Source: Lachnospiraceae bacterium G41
GTDB taxonomy: Bacteria > Bacillota > Clostridia > Lachnospirales > Lachnospiraceae
Assembly (NCBI GenBank): GCA_900100245.1
Contig: FNEU01000011.1
Coordinates: 1 to 64,000 of the forward strand
DNA length: 64,000 nucleotides
Direction of reading: 5' to 3'
Part shown: positions 25,327 to 33,992 of the stretch, piece by piece
How positions within the stretch are numbered: the first letter of the stretch is position 1
Layout of the letters: every line of letters starts with the position of its first letter
Notes under the pieces: generated by a model
Seen by the model: the letters and a program-made list of their open reading frames with translations, nothing else
Databases searched by the model: none
What the model was told of the DNA's origin: nothing
Program-made: the position numbers and the translations under genes

Positions 25327-25779
25327 TTACAGTTTTTTGTTCATTCGAACGCAATCAAAATTTCCGCTCTTTTTAACCGAATCATCCAGATGGGAATAGC
25401 CTAATTTCTCATAAAAAGAAACGACTTCCACGCGACTGTCTATAACAACTTCTTCGTAAGCCAGCTCTTTTATCCACTCTTCTGCAGCCTTAACCACAAT
25501 ACTTCCTAAATTGTGATTACGATACTCCGGTAAAACAACCAGACGACCAAGTATTACTCTTTTAGGATCTATTTCATAAAAACGGCAGGTCGCCACAGGA
25601 TATCCGTCATCGAGCACAACTATATACTTCGTATCGCCAAAATCATGCTCGTCAAATTCCTCGCGTAACGATATATGATACTGGCGATTCATACCCTCTA
25701 TTCTGACCGAATATGCTCCTGTTTTCTGCCAGTCCTCTGTGGCTCTGACTATCTCAAAATTTTCATTTTGTGTATTCAT
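25327..25779 (-). CDS. GNAT family N-acetyltransferase
   Basis: The 150-residue protein is a GNAT acetyltransferase: YPVATCRFYEIDPKRVILGRL in the core, VLPEYRNHNLGSIVVKAAEEW with the acetyl-CoA loop, and SFYEKLGYSHLDD near the end. TAGGGG lies 6 bp before the ATG. It is divergent from the HAD phosphatase gene and appears to be a single-gene unit. Substrate unknown. Confidence 0.88.
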   Translation of the reverse strand: MNTQNENFEIVRATEDWQKTGAYSVRIEGMNRQYHISLREEFDEHDFGDTKYIVVLDDGYPVATCRFYEIDPKRVILGRLVVLPEYRNHNLGSIVVKAAEEWIKELAYEEVVIDSRVEVVSFYEKLGYSHLDDSVKKSGNFDCVRMNKKL

Positions 25780-25862
25780 AGAATCCCCTACCTAATCATT
25801 TTTCACTCATAGCGTAGTATACCACATTTTTGCCAATGTTTCCCATGAATCCGCTTTTTTTC

Positions 25863-25891
25863 GTGACAGAGCCTGCTTTCAAGTTTATAAT
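25863..25891 (+). promoter_or_regulatory. Promoter of the HAD-tcdA pair
   Basis: GTGACA (25863-25868), a 17-bp spacer and a perfect TATAAT (25886-25891) lie 46 bp before the HAD start codon. Confidence 0.75.
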
Positions 25892-25937
25892 AAAGAAGAT
25901 CTTTAAGGGAAAATAAACAGAAACGGATAAATGTCTT

Positions 25938-26555
25938 ATGATTAAAAACATTGTATTTGATATCGGAAACGTGCTCGTCGATTTTGCATGGAAAGCTACC
26001 ATGGAAGAGCTCGGTTTTGACAAAGAATGCATCGATACACTGGATAAAGGTTTTATTAACAACGATTTGTGGGACGAGATGGACCGCGGAGTGTTAAGTT
26101 TCAATGAGGTTGTTAAGCTGGCAACAGATAAAATGCCCGCATACGGAAAGGAAATCCGCCTCTTTGTCGATAATCTGATACTCACCATCAGACCTTTCGA
26201 CTACAGTGAAAACTGGGTAAAAGATTTAAAGAGCAAAGGATTCAATGTCTATTTATGCACCAATTACCCTGATTCAACCTTTGAAGAAAGTGTTAACCGC
26301 GGACTCTTTCCTTTTTACCCTTACATAGACGGCAAGATTGTTTCTTCGCGAGTTCATCTTCTTAAGCCGAGTGTCGAGATATTCAACGCACTCTTTGATA
26401 AGTACAATCTCAAAGCCGGGGAATGTGTTTTCTTCGACGACAAGCAGCGAAACGTAAACGGCGCCATTAAAGCCGGAATGAATGCCTTTGTTTTCGAGGG
26501 CTATGAAAAAGCATGCAAAGATTTGCAAGGACTGGTTGAAAGCCTGAATAAATAG
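25938..26555 (+). CDS. HAD family hydrolase (YihX-like phosphatase)
   Basis: The 205-residue protein is a HAD superfamily phosphatase. Motif I is FDIGNVLVDF near residue 7, motif III includes KPSVEIF, and motif IV is FFDDKQRNV. The variant motif I with DIGN is typical of the YihX/epoxide-hydrolase-like branch, which includes sugar phosphate phosphatases; the substrate is not known. It is followed after 1 bp by tcdA, so the two are probably translated together. Confidence 0.88.
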   Translation: MIKNIVFDIGNVLVDFAWKATMEELGFDKECIDTLDKGFINNDLWDEMDRGVLSFNEVVKLATDKMPAYGKEIRLFVDNLILTIRPFDYSENWVKDLKSKGFNVYLCTNYPDSTFEESVNRGLFPFYPYIDGKIVSSRVHLLKPSVEIFNALFDKYNLKAGECVFFDDKQRNVNGAIKAGMNAFVFEGYEKACKDLQGLVESLNK

Positions 26556-26556
26556 C

Positions 26557-27321
26557 ATGAACGTAAAAGACGAACGCTTCTCGCGCCTTATACCCATCTT
26601 TGGCGAAGAAGGTATTGAAAAACTTAATAAGTCGCATGTTGCGGTTTTCGGAATAGGCGGAGTGGGCGGATTTGTCTGCGAGGCTCTGGTTCGTGGCGGA
26701 ATCGGCGAAATAACCATCGTCGATCACGATACCGTGGCAGAGTCCAATCTTAACAGACAGATTATCGCTCTTTCTTCAAATATCGGAGAGCAGAAAACCA
26801 CTGTCATGAAGGAACGTCTTTTAAGCATCAATCCCGACGTCATCGTTCATGAAAAGCCTGTTTTTTATCTGCCTGAAACCGCGGATAAGTTTGACTTTTC
26901 AGACTTTGATTATGTGGTAGATGCAGTTGATACGGTTACCGCCAAAAAACTTATTATCCTTCGCTGCAAAGAAGCGGGAGTTCCCGTTATTTCATCCATG
27001 GGAACGGGCAATAAAACCGATGCGAGTGCTTTTAGGGTTGCAGACATTTTCTCAACTAAGGTCTGTCCTCTCGCAAAAGTAATGCGCCATGAACTTAAGA
27101 AACTTAACATCGATTCTTTGAAAGTCGTTTACTCCGAAGAGGAGCCCAAAACGCAGAACCGAAGCCGGACACCCTTCGGGAGTCAGGCACCGACAGATAC
27201 AGATTCTACCAATCTTTCCAATAAAAAAACTGCCCCGGCGAGCGCATCTTTTGTGCCCGGAGTGGCAGGTTTAATCATTGCGGGTGAAGTCATAAAAGAC
27301 CTCTCCTATTCTATTGTCTGA
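26557..27321 (+). CDS. tcdA: tRNA threonylcarbamoyladenosine dehydratase
   Basis: The 254-residue protein is an E1-like ThiF-fold enzyme that cyclises t6A at position 37 of tRNAs (TcdA/YgdL). GIGGVGG at 32-38 is the nucleotide-binding loop, DHDTVAESNLNRQ follows, and FVPGVAGLIIAGEVIKDL closes the domain. In the loop between VVYSEEEP and the last segment an extra 31-bp repeat (27161-27191) is read in frame as about ten residues around TPFGSQAP. Its 3' end overlaps the convergent membrane protein gene by 16 bp. Confidence 0.93.
   Translation: MNVKDERFSRLIPIFGEEGIEKLNKSHVAVFGIGGVGGFVCEALVRGGIGEITIVDHDTVAESNLNRQIIALSSNIGEQKTTVMKERLLSINPDVIVHEKPVFYLPETADKFDFSDFDYVVDAVDTVTAKKLIILRCKEAGVPVISSMGTGNKTDASAFRVADIFSTKVCPLAKVMRHELKKLNIDSLKVVYSEEEPKTQNRSRTPFGSQAPTDTDSTNLSNKKTAPASASFVPGVAGLIIAGEVIKDLSYSIV
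27161..27191 (+). repeat. 31-bp dispersed repeat, copy A (inside tcdA)
   Basis: The copy begins GAAGCCGGACAC and ends GAGTCAGGCACC. It is related to 31565-31595 (reverse orientation) and 63051-63081. The centre can form GACACCC / GGGAGTC with a TTC loop. It is part of the tcdA reading frame. Confidence 0.7.
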
Positions 27322-27932
27322 AGATTCACGGGATAGTAATAATTTCCATATCCGAATTCCGGTTCCTTTTTGCATAATACAATGCATGTAATAGGGAAAA
27401 CAATCGGAACGAAGAGACTTATTATTCCAAGGAAAATCGCTAATCCTTTTTCATCTTTTTTCATATACAAATCCAAAAGATCAATCATCATTATTGCTTT
27501 TCCTATGAACCCGGCAACTATTAAAGTCAGGTTTATTAACTGAATTACCATTGCGATAAGAATTGCTATAAAAGGAATAACCGATAAAATTGTTCCCACT
27601 ATTCCTATGGCTAAGGGCCCTATCCATCTTACTATCATATACAAAAGGAATCCGTTTTTCCTTTCGTATGTCTTATACATACCTATGTAATTGTATTCCT
27701 TCATCGGAAGAATATGCATCAGGTAGTAATTGGCAAAAGGAATAAACGCAAGGAAAGGATATGCGTATCCTGCCTTGTCGGCCATTATATACAAAGGCAC
27801 CGCCAAAAGAAAATGATGGATAATCAGCGCAAGGAAAACGATGAGCCAGAACATGCCATATAAGGCAACAAAAGCCCATAAAATCAAATCATCATATGAA
27901 TATGCGTTGTTAAAAGAATTAAGAAAACTCAT
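27306..27932 (-). CDS. Polytopic membrane protein of unknown function
   Basis: The 208-residue protein has about five hydrophobic segments. MADKAGYAYPFLAFIPFANYYLM resembles the loop of several small uncharacterised membrane families, but I cannot name this one with confidence. Its gene overlaps the end of tcdA by 16 bp on the opposite strand. It starts 23 bp behind the MFS transporter gene, so the two may share a transcript. Confidence 0.7.
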   Translation of the reverse strand: MSFLNSFNNAYSYDDLILWAFVALYGMFWLIVFLALIIHHFLLAVPLYIMADKAGYAYPFLAFIPFANYYLMHILPMKEYNYIGMYKTYERKNGFLLYMIVRWIGPLAIGIVGTILSVIPFIAILIAMVIQLINLTLIVAGFIGKAIMMIDLLDLYMKKDEKGLAIFLGIISLFVPIVFPITCIVLCKKEPEFGYGNYYYPVNLQTIE

Positions 27933-27955
27933 TTATTTGTTTCACTTTATTTTAT

Positions 27956-29239
27956 TTAGTCATCGACGTCAAAATGTTCCAAAAGGGACTTCTTTTGACC
28001 GGTCACAATATCGCCGTGTTTAACCTGCGACATTGTAAAGAATGCAAGTGCTGCAAAAACAACTCCGTAAGGGAACAGCGATTTGTAGGATACATACTGA
28101 AGGAATACGCCGGAAAGTACGGGTGTAAGAACCTGTGCAGCCATTGAGAATGTGTAATAGTATCCCGTATATCTTCCCTCGTCACCGTCCGATGCGATTT
28201 CAACTGCCATCGGGAATGAATTGACGTTAATTGCGCCCCACGAAATTCCGACTATACCAAAGAGGACATATAAAAGCGGACCTCCGCCTTTTACGAACGT
28301 ACAGGCAAGGAAAGCGACTGCAAGACCTACAACGCCGGCCATAATGACTTTTTTACGGCCGAACTTGCTGGAAATAATTCCGATGGGCAGATAGCTTATT
28401 ACCGCAATAACGGTAGCCACGAGCATGTATGTAGCATAACTTCCGTCCTTCATTTTGAGGACTTCAATTGAATATCTTGAGAAAGCGGTGTTTACCGCAT
28501 TATATGACATGTACCATAAAAATACGGAGAGCAGGATAAAGATTAAACTCTTTAATTTTTCTTTTGAAATCTTCTTTCCCGCATTCTGGTTTTCAGCCTT
28601 TTCTTCGGGTGTCTCGTTGTCCTTAACTTCTTTGGACCACTTGTTTTCGGGAACCGTTAATACCAGAATCAACGTACCTATAAACATGAAAGCCATCATA
28701 GATAAGAATAACGGCATATAGTTAGGTGTCTCGGCTCCTTCGGGAGTTTTTACGAGCACTTTTATCATTATCATTGAATAGATAACACCTGCCGTACCCA
28801 TTAACATGATTACGGCATTACCTTTACTTCTTAATTCTCTCGGAGTGATGTCGGGCATAAGAGCAACTGCGGGAGATCTGTAAAACGACATCGAAAGAAG
28901 AACTGCGCCCGTTGAAACAAGGAACAGTATAAGGTTTCTTTCATTATCCGCAAAAGGCATGAAAAACATGGAGATAACCGCAATAAGGGTTCCGATTGCA
29001 ATAAACGGCATTCTTTTACCGAATTTTGTGTTTGTTTTATCCGACCATATTCCGAAAAGCGGAAGCAGGATAATTGCAAACACATTGTCCATTGCCATTA
29101 CGACGCCGTTTAAAACTTCGTTTAAGTGGAACGAATTCTTAAGAATTAACGGTGTTACCGCATCGTACATTCCCCAGAATCCCGATATCGTCATAAATGC
29201 CAGACCGGCAAGTATCGTTCTCTTGTAATTTAATTTCAT
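27956..29239 (-). CDS. MFS transporter (SLC45/GPH-like)
   Basis: The 427-residue protein has twelve predicted membrane helices and the MFS loop LFGIWSDKTNTKFGKRMPFI between helices 2 and 3, with the matching IISSKFGRKKVIMAG in the second half. The N-terminus (GFWGMYDAVTPLIL) resembles the SLC45/GPH sugar-cation group. A sugar or glycoside is a reasonable guess, but no catabolic gene lies beside it. Confidence 0.85.
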   Translation of the reverse strand: MKLNYKRTILAGLAFMTISGFWGMYDAVTPLILKNSFHLNEVLNGVVMAMDNVFAIILLPLFGIWSDKTNTKFGKRMPFIAIGTLIAVISMFFMPFADNERNLILFLVSTGAVLLSMSFYRSPAVALMPDITPRELRSKGNAVIMLMGTAGVIYSMIMIKVLVKTPEGAETPNYMPLFLSMMAFMFIGTLILVLTVPENKWSKEVKDNETPEEKAENQNAGKKISKEKLKSLIFILLSVFLWYMSYNAVNTAFSRYSIEVLKMKDGSYATYMLVATVIAVISYLPIGIISSKFGRKKVIMAGVVGLAVAFLACTFVKGGGPLLYVLFGIVGISWGAINVNSFPMAVEIASDGDEGRYTGYYYTFSMAAQVLTPVLSGVFLQYVSYKSLFPYGVVFAALAFFTMSQVKHGDIVTGQKKSLLEHFDVDD

Positions 29240-29346
29240 TTTCAGTATCCCTTTTTACACTTTTTCCCTGCGTGAAATAAGTTTTTATCTACGCTCAAAA
29301 TCAAGTATACAACATTTATGTGCCTTTTGGAAATAATTTTATATTA

Positions 29347-29375
29347 TTGAATTTTCTTCGGAAAAATTGTACTAT
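29347..29375 (+). promoter_or_regulatory. Promoter of plsY
   Basis: TTGAAT (29347-29352), a 17-bp spacer and TACTAT (29370-29375) stand 32 bp before the plsY ATG. Confidence 0.65.
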
Positions 29376-29407
29376 TAACAGGTAAAAATACTTATTTCGG
29401 AGAAGCT

Positions 29408-30019
29408 ATGTACGTATACATTCTTGGCGCATTAATTGCATATCTTATCGGCAGTTTCAGCACCGCTTTTTTCCTTGCAAAAATCCTAAAAAAAGATATC
29501 AGAAGCGGCGGAACCGGAAACCTTGGCGCATCCAACACAACCCTGACCTTAGGCTGGAAATGGGGCGTCCTTGTAGGTGCGGTAGATATTTTCAAAGGTT
29601 TTATAGTGGTTTTCGTTGCCAGAATGTTTTTTAAGGATTATGAGTATCTTCCCTACATAGTTGCTTCAATGGCCATCATCGGACACATTTTCCCGTTCTA
29701 TCTTAAGTTTAAAGGCGGAAAAGGTTTCGCAACATTAATGGGCTGTATTTTAGGATATAATCCGATTGTGTTTGTAATCGCCGGCATCCTCGTTATTATC
29801 ATCACTTTCGCTACAGATTACATAGTTTTTGCAACACTTACAATGCTCATCGCTTTCCCCGTTTTTGTCGGAATATACACGCACAACATTATTTATGCAC
29901 TAATCCTTGCGGTCGGAAGCCTCTGCATTCTCACAAAGCATTCCGAAAATATCAAAAAAATCATAAAAAAAGAAGAAATCGGTATACGTTCTTCTTTTAC
30001 AAAGAAGCATCGTATATGA
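29408..30019 (+). CDS. plsY: Acyl-phosphate glycerol-3-phosphate acyltransferase
   Basis: The 203-residue membrane enzyme makes lysophosphatidic acid from acyl-phosphate and glycerol-3-phosphate, the first acylation of phospholipid synthesis in Gram-positive bacteria. It has about five to six transmembrane helices and the PlsY motifs: GSFSTAFFLAK then RSGGTGNLGASNT near residue 35, and HIFPFYLKFKGGKGFAT near residue 95. It appears to be a single gene with its own promoter. Confidence 0.95.
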   Translation: MYVYILGALIAYLIGSFSTAFFLAKILKKDIRSGGTGNLGASNTTLTLGWKWGVLVGAVDIFKGFIVVFVARMFFKDYEYLPYIVASMAIIGHIFPFYLKFKGGKGFATLMGCILGYNPIVFVIAGILVIIITFATDYIVFATLTMLIAFPVFVGIYTHNIIYALILAVGSLCILTKHSENIKKIIKKEEIGIRSSFTKKHRI

Positions 30020-30025
30020 TATAAT
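29996..30025 (+). promoter_or_regulatory. Promoter of reverse rubrerythrin
   Basis: TTTACA (29996-30001), an 18-bp spacer and a perfect TATAAT (30020-30025) overlap the end of plsY and lie 46 bp before the ATG. Confidence 0.7.
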
Positions 30026-30071
30026 TAATCTCAACCTAAAATAAAAATACTCAAAAGGAGGGTTATGTAAT

Positions 30072-30611
30072 ATGAAATATGTATGTCAGGTTTGCGGTTA
30101 TGTTCACGAAGGTGATCCCATTCCCGAAAAATGTCCCGTTTGCGGCGCTCCCGCTTCCAAATTTGCTCCCATGTCCGAGGAAATGTCCTGGGCTGCAGAG
30201 CATGTAGTAGGTGTAGCAAGTGATGCTCCCGAAGATATCAAGAACGATTTAAGAGCAAACTTCAACGGCGAATGCTCAGAAGTCGGTATGTACCTTGCAA
30301 TGTCCAGAGTAGCTTTCAGAGAAGGCTATCCCGAAGTTGGTTTATACTGGGAAAAGGCAGCTTTTGAAGAAGCTGAACATGCTGCTAAATTCGCAGAGCT
30401 TCTCGGCGAAGTTTTAACAGACTCCACCAAGAAGAATCTCGAGATGAGAATCGAAGCAGAAAACGGCGCTACAGCAGGAAAGACAGATCTTGCAAAGCGT
30501 GCTAAAGCATTAAACCTTGATGCAATCCATGATACAGTTCATGAGATGGCTCGTGACGAAGCTAGACACGGCAAAGCTTTCAAGGGACTTTACGAAAGAT
30601 ATTTTAAATAA
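30072..30611 (+). CDS. Reverse rubrerythrin (NADH peroxidase component)
   Basis: The 179-residue protein has an N-terminal rubredoxin-like iron site (Cys5, Cys8, Cys21, Cys24) followed by a ferritin-like di-iron domain with the EXXH motifs [10 protein letters not shown] and DEARHGKAF. This order is the reverse of classical rubrerythrin and matches the clostridial peroxide-reducing enzymes. It probably protects the anaerobe from H2O2 and oxygen. AAGGAGGG 9 bp before the ATG indicates strong translation, and codon use looks highly biased, as for an abundant protein. Confidence 0.94.
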   Translation: MKYVCQVCGYVHEGDPIPEKCPVCGAPASKFAPMSEEMSWAAEHVVGVASDAPEDIKNDLRANFNGECSEVGMYLAMSRVAFREGYPEVGLYWEKAAFEEAEHAAKFAELLGEVLTDSTKKNLEMRIEAENGATAGKTDLAKRAKALNLDAIHDTVHEMARDEARHGKAFKGLYERYFK

Positions 30612-30621
30612 GATAATCACT

Positions 30622-30655
30622 GTGCCGGAACCTCAGGGTTTCCGGCACTTTTTTT
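30622..30655 (+). terminator. Terminator of reverse rubrerythrin
   Basis: GTGCCGGAAACC-like arms (GTGCCGGAA / TTCCGGCAC) form a strong stem, followed by T7. Confidence 0.9.
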
Positions 30656-30661
30656 AATGTT

Positions 30662-31564
30662 ATGATTTGTACACTCTGTCCGAGACAATGTAATATCGAC
30701 CGCTCTGTTAATAAAGGCTTTTGCAACGTTAACGATTCCGTAATGCTTGCAAGGGCTGCTTTGCATTTTTATGAGGAACCTTCCATTAGTGGAAAAGAAG
30801 GCAGTGGTGCGGTATTCTTTTCAGGCTGTAATCTAAAATGTGTGTTCTGCCAGAACGAAAAGATTTCAAGAGGCTTAATCGGAAAAGAAGTCTCGGTTGA
30901 AAAGCTCGCAGATATATTCTTATCACTGGAAACGCAGGGCGCAAACAACATCAATCTCGTCACACCGTCACACTTCATACCGCAGATAAAAGAAGCATTA
31001 ATCCTGGCAAAAGAAAAAGGGCTTTCGCTTCCCATAGTCTATAATTCATCCGCATACGAACTTCCTGAGGCTCTAAAAATGTTAGAAGGTCTCGTGGACG
31101 TGTATCTGCCTGATTTTAAATACTTTGACGAAGATATGGCATTAAACTACTCAAAGGCAAAAAATTATCCCGAGGTAGCCAAGGCTGCAATTGCCGAAAT
31201 GTATCGCCAGGTCGGCGAGCCTATTTTTGATTCGCGCGGAATCATGAAAAAAGGTGTCATTGTAAGGCATCTCTTGCTTCCGGGTGGAGTTAAAAATGCC
31301 AAAAACGTGGTTTCATATCTTCATGAAACCTATGGCGATTCTGTTTATATTTCTCTAATGAATCAATACACTCCGCTAGATACAGCGTCCCTAAAAGAAG
31401 CAGGCGAAAAATATCCGGCCCTTCTTAGAAAAGTAACAAAAAGAGAGTACGACCGTCTTTTAGACTATGTACTCTCACTTGATATCAAAAACGCATATTT
31501 TCAGGAAGGCGATACCGCCTCTGAATCTTTTATACCGGAGTTTGATTATACCGGTGTCGAATAA
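30662..31564 (+). CDS. PflX-like radical SAM protein
   Basis: The 300-residue protein has an N-terminal cysteine cluster CTLCPRQC...GFC and then the radical SAM motif CNLKCVFCQN with Cys56, Cys60 and Cys63. Together these match the PflX group related to pyruvate formate-lyase activating enzymes (COG1313). The substrate is unknown. The gene begins directly behind the rubrerythrin terminator. Its stop codon touches one copy of the 31-bp repeat that fills the gap to the convergent dut gene. Confidence 0.9.
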   Translation: MICTLCPRQCNIDRSVNKGFCNVNDSVMLARAALHFYEEPSISGKEGSGAVFFSGCNLKCVFCQNEKISRGLIGKEVSVEKLADIFLSLETQGANNINLVTPSHFIPQIKEALILAKEKGLSLPIVYNSSAYELPEALKMLEGLVDVYLPDFKYFDEDMALNYSKAKNYPEVAKAAIAEMYRQVGEPIFDSRGIMKKGVIVRHLLLPGGVKNAKNVVSYLHETYGDSVYISLMNQYTPLDTASLKEAGEKYPALLRKVTKREYDRLLDYVLSLDIKNAYFQEGDTASESFIPEFDYTGVE

Positions 31565-31595
31565 GGTGCCTGGCTCGTGTAGCGTGTCCGGCTCC
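31565..31595 (-). repeat. 31-bp dispersed repeat, copy B (between pflX-like gene and dut)
   Basis: Read on the minus strand it begins GGAGCCGGACAC and ends GAGCCAGGCACC. It fills the whole gap between the two stop codons of convergent genes, including the last base of the dut stop. Its central hairpin is imperfect compared with copies A and C. Confidence 0.75.
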
Positions 31596-32038
31596 TAATA
31601 TTTTCCCGTCGATCCGAATCCGCCCTCGCCTCTTTCGGTGTCTTCAAGATTTTCCACAACCTCAAAATCAGCCTTAAGATAAGGAACTATGGATATCTGT
31701 GCTATTCTCTCACCGTTATCTACCGTTAATGCATCTCCCGAGCCGTTGTGATTGTGAAGCGCAACCTTAATCTCGCCTCTGTAATCGCTGTCGATGACAC
31801 CTACTTTATTGGCGGGAGCAAGGCCTTTTTTACATGCAAGTCCGGAACGAGCGAATACAAGTCCTACGTAACCTGTGGGAATTTCCATGGCAATGCCCGT
31901 ACCAATCATTTTGGTCTCGCCGCAGCCGATTGAAACCGGCTCTTCTATGCAGGCATAAAGATCGGCGCCTGCCGCAAAGTCTGTTCCGTATGTCGGAACA
32001 ACTGCATTTTCGGATAATTTTTTAATTCTGACTTTCAT
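31595..32038 (-). CDS. dut: dUTP diphosphatase
   Basis: The 147-residue trimeric dUTPase hydrolyses dUTP to dUMP, keeping uracil out of DNA. The five family motifs are visible: GTDFAAGADLYA, GLVFARSGLA, GVIDSDYRGEIKV, GERIAQISI and RGEGGFGSTGKY at the end. The ATG at 32038 has GGAAAAG upstream; a TTG at 32050 lies inside that site. It is convergent with the PflX-like gene. Confidence 0.95.
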   Translation of the reverse strand: MKVRIKKLSENAVVPTYGTDFAAGADLYACIEEPVSIGCGETKMIGTGIAMEIPTGYVGLVFARSGLACKKGLAPANKVGVIDSDYRGEIKVALHNHNGSGDALTVDNGERIAQISIVPYLKADFEVVENLEDTERGEGGFGSTGKY

Positions 32039-32101
32039 ATTCTTTTCCAATCGTAAAATTAATAAATGGATGTTTCATAATCGAAACATCCATTCACTAT
32101 C

Positions 32102-33289
32102 TTATAAATATTTCTTTAAAACGTCAACCTTGTCAAGCTGCTCCCAAGGAAGATTTAAATCGTTTCTTCCGAAATGTCCGTATGCTGCGGTCTGCTTGTA
32201 GATAGGTCTTCTCAAATCAAGCATTTTGATGATTCCTGCAGGACGAAGGTCAAAGTTTTCTCTTACGATATCAACGATTTTTTCATCCGCAATCTTACCT
32301 GTGCCGAATGTATCTACCATGATTGATGTAGGCTTTGCAACGCCGATAGCATATGAAAGCTGAATCTCGCACTTGTCTGCAAGGCCTGAAGCTACAATGT
32401 TCTTTGCAACATATCTTGCTGCGTAAGCTGCACTACGGTCAACCTTGGTACAGTCCTTACCTGAGAATGCTCCGCCGCCGTGACGAGCATATCCGCCGTA
32501 AGTATCAACGATTATTTTACGACCTGTAAGACCTGCATCACCGTGAGGTCCGCCGATTACGAAACGTCCTGTGGGATTGATAAAATACTTGGTGTTTTCA
32601 TCAACCATTTCCTTTGGAAGAACTTCGTCGAAAACATATTTTTTAATATCTGCATGAATCTGTTCCTGAGTAACGTCATCATCATGCTGTGTTGAAAGAA
32701 CAACCGCATCGAATCTTACGGGCTTGCCGTTGTCATCATATTCTACCGATACCTGGCTCTTTCCGTCGGGACGAAGATATTTAAGTGTTCCGTCCTTACG
32801 AACCTTAGTAAGCTGACGGCAAAGCTTGTGTGCGTAGTAAATGGGATAAGGCATATATTCTTCGGTCTCGTTTGTAGCATAACCAAACATCATACCCTGA
32901 TCGCCTGCACCGATTGCTTCAATTTCCGCATCGCTCATTTCCGCATTTCTTGCTTCAAGCGCCTTGTCAACGCCCATAGCGATATCTGCAGACTGTGTAT
33001 CCATTGCAACGAATACTGCACATGTGTTTCCGTCGAAGCCTGTCTTTGCATCGTTATATCCGATTTCATTAACTGTCTCTCTGACTATCTTCTGATAATC
33101 AAGCTGAGCCTTGGTTGTAATCTCGCCTGTAACAAGTACAAAACCTGTACAAACTGTTGTCTCACATGCTACACGGCTCATGGGATCTGCCGCCATGCAC
33201 GCATCAAGTATGGCATCCGAAACCGCATCACAGACTTTGTCGGGATGGCCTTCGGTAACCGATTCTGAAGTGAAAATTTTTCTTTCCAT
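32102..33289 (-). CDS. metK: S-adenosylmethionine synthetase
   Basis: The 395-residue enzyme makes SAM from methionine and ATP. The family motifs are GHPDKVCD near the start, [12 protein letters not shown] for ATP binding and [22 protein letters not shown] for the phosphate loop. Length is normal. Expression is controlled by the SAM-I riboswitch directly upstream, so high SAM shuts the gene off. Confidence 0.97.
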   Translation of the reverse strand: MERKIFTSESVTEGHPDKVCDAVSDAILDACMAADPMSRVACETTVCTGFVLVTGEITTKAQLDYQKIVRETVNEIGYNDAKTGFDGNTCAVFVAMDTQSADIAMGVDKALEARNAEMSDAEIEAIGAGDQGMMFGYATNETEEYMPYPIYYAHKLCRQLTKVRKDGTLKYLRPDGKSQVSVEYDDNGKPVRFDAVVLSTQHDDDVTQEQIHADIKKYVFDEVLPKEMVDENTKYFINPTGRFVIGGPHGDAGLTGRKIIVDTYGGYARHGGGAFSGKDCTKVDRSAAYAARYVAKNIVASGLADKCEIQLSYAIGVAKPTSIMVDTFGTGKIADEKIVDIVRENFDLRPAGIIKMLDLRRPIYKQTAAYGHFGRNDLNLPWEQLDKVDVLKKYL

Positions 33290-33339
33290 TTTGTTCTCCT
33301 TTTTTTATGATTAACAACGATACACGGATTTTTTATCCG

Positions 33340-33498
33340 TAATAAAAAGAATAAGCCCGCTCCTTAAAAGGACCGGGCATTTAAACCATATACCATAGTC
33401 CTCTTATTGTTCGATTTCTCGCTCAGGTTGGCACCTTCCTTGTAGGGGTTGCCGTGGCTTCACAGGTCCTATGTACCTCCACCACTCTGAATAAGAGA
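33340..33498 (-). promoter_or_regulatory. SAM-I riboswitch (S-box) with terminator, before metK
   Basis: The aptamer spans about 33401-33498 on the minus strand. P1 is CTCTTATT / AATAAGAG, and the core contains AGAGTGGTGGAGG, GAAGCCACGGCAACC and AAGGTGCCAA as in S-box RNAs. Behind it an expression-platform hairpin (GCCCGGTCC / GGAGCGGGC, 33355-33378) is followed by a T-rich run (33340-33354). Bound SAM should favour this terminator. A further short stem ACGGAT/ATCCGT lies at 33324-33340. Confidence 0.95.
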
Positions 33499-33561
33499 CT
33501 TATTTTTTTATCATATATAAATTACTCTATATAACGCTTTATGTCAATAGAAATTATTTTC

Positions 33562-33777
33562 TTAACACACCTGCATAAATGCAGCATCCTCATAAAAGTC
33601 CGGTTGTTCCGATACAAAACGAACAACATCAGATGATTTAACTGTTGGATTTGCTTTTATATATTCCAACAATATTTCTAGTCGTGAAGGTGATTTTTGC
33701 GCGTAATGGCAAATTGCATCAACAAAATCTTTATACGAATCTTCTATGTGTTCCAATAATTCTTTTAACTCTGTCAT
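33562..33777 (-). CDS. Small protein of unknown function, second of a pair
   Basis: The 71-residue protein is mostly helical and acidic (MTELKELLEHIEDSYKDF at the start) and has no membrane segment. I do not recognise it. Its GGGAGG ribosome site overlaps the end of the preceding gene and the two genes are 2 bp apart, so translation is probably coupled. A toxin-antitoxin or immunity-like pair is conceivable but not shown. Confidence 0.7.
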   Translation of the reverse strand: MTELKELLEHIEDSYKDFVDAICHYAQKSPSRLEILLEYIKANPTVKSSDVVRFVSEQPDFYEDAAFMQVC

Positions 33778-33779
33778 AT

Positions 33780-33992
33780 TTAATCCTCCCGAATTGCTAT
33801 TCGCATATAAATATTATAATCTCCATACCCATGATTTTCAAAGAAATACCAATACGCTCGATTATCTATTCCGTACGAGGCATGTACTGCAAACGGAATA
33901 TTTATATATTTAAAATAATTGGTGCTAATCTCTCCATAAATCTTTGCATACTCTCTTTTGCTCATCAAGAAAGTATTATAAATGAACGCCAT
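33780..33992 (-). CDS. Small protein of unknown function, first of a pair
   Basis: The 70-residue protein is rich in aromatic residues (KIYGEISTNYFKYINIPF, then SYGIDNRAYWYFFENHG) and has no clear signal or membrane helix. I do not recognise the family. An AGGAGG ribosome site stands 4 bp before the ATG. The transcript has a structured leader in which this ribosome site may be masked (see 33993-34118). Confidence 0.7.
   Translation of the reverse strand: MAFIYNTFLMSKREYAKIYGEISTNYFKYINIPFAVHASYGIDNRAYWYFFENHGYGDYNIYMRIAIRED

Noticed and set aside
31565-31595. 31-bp element as a terminator for the convergent genes
   Set aside because: The stem is imperfect here and no T-run follows on either strand; it fits the dispersed repeat better.
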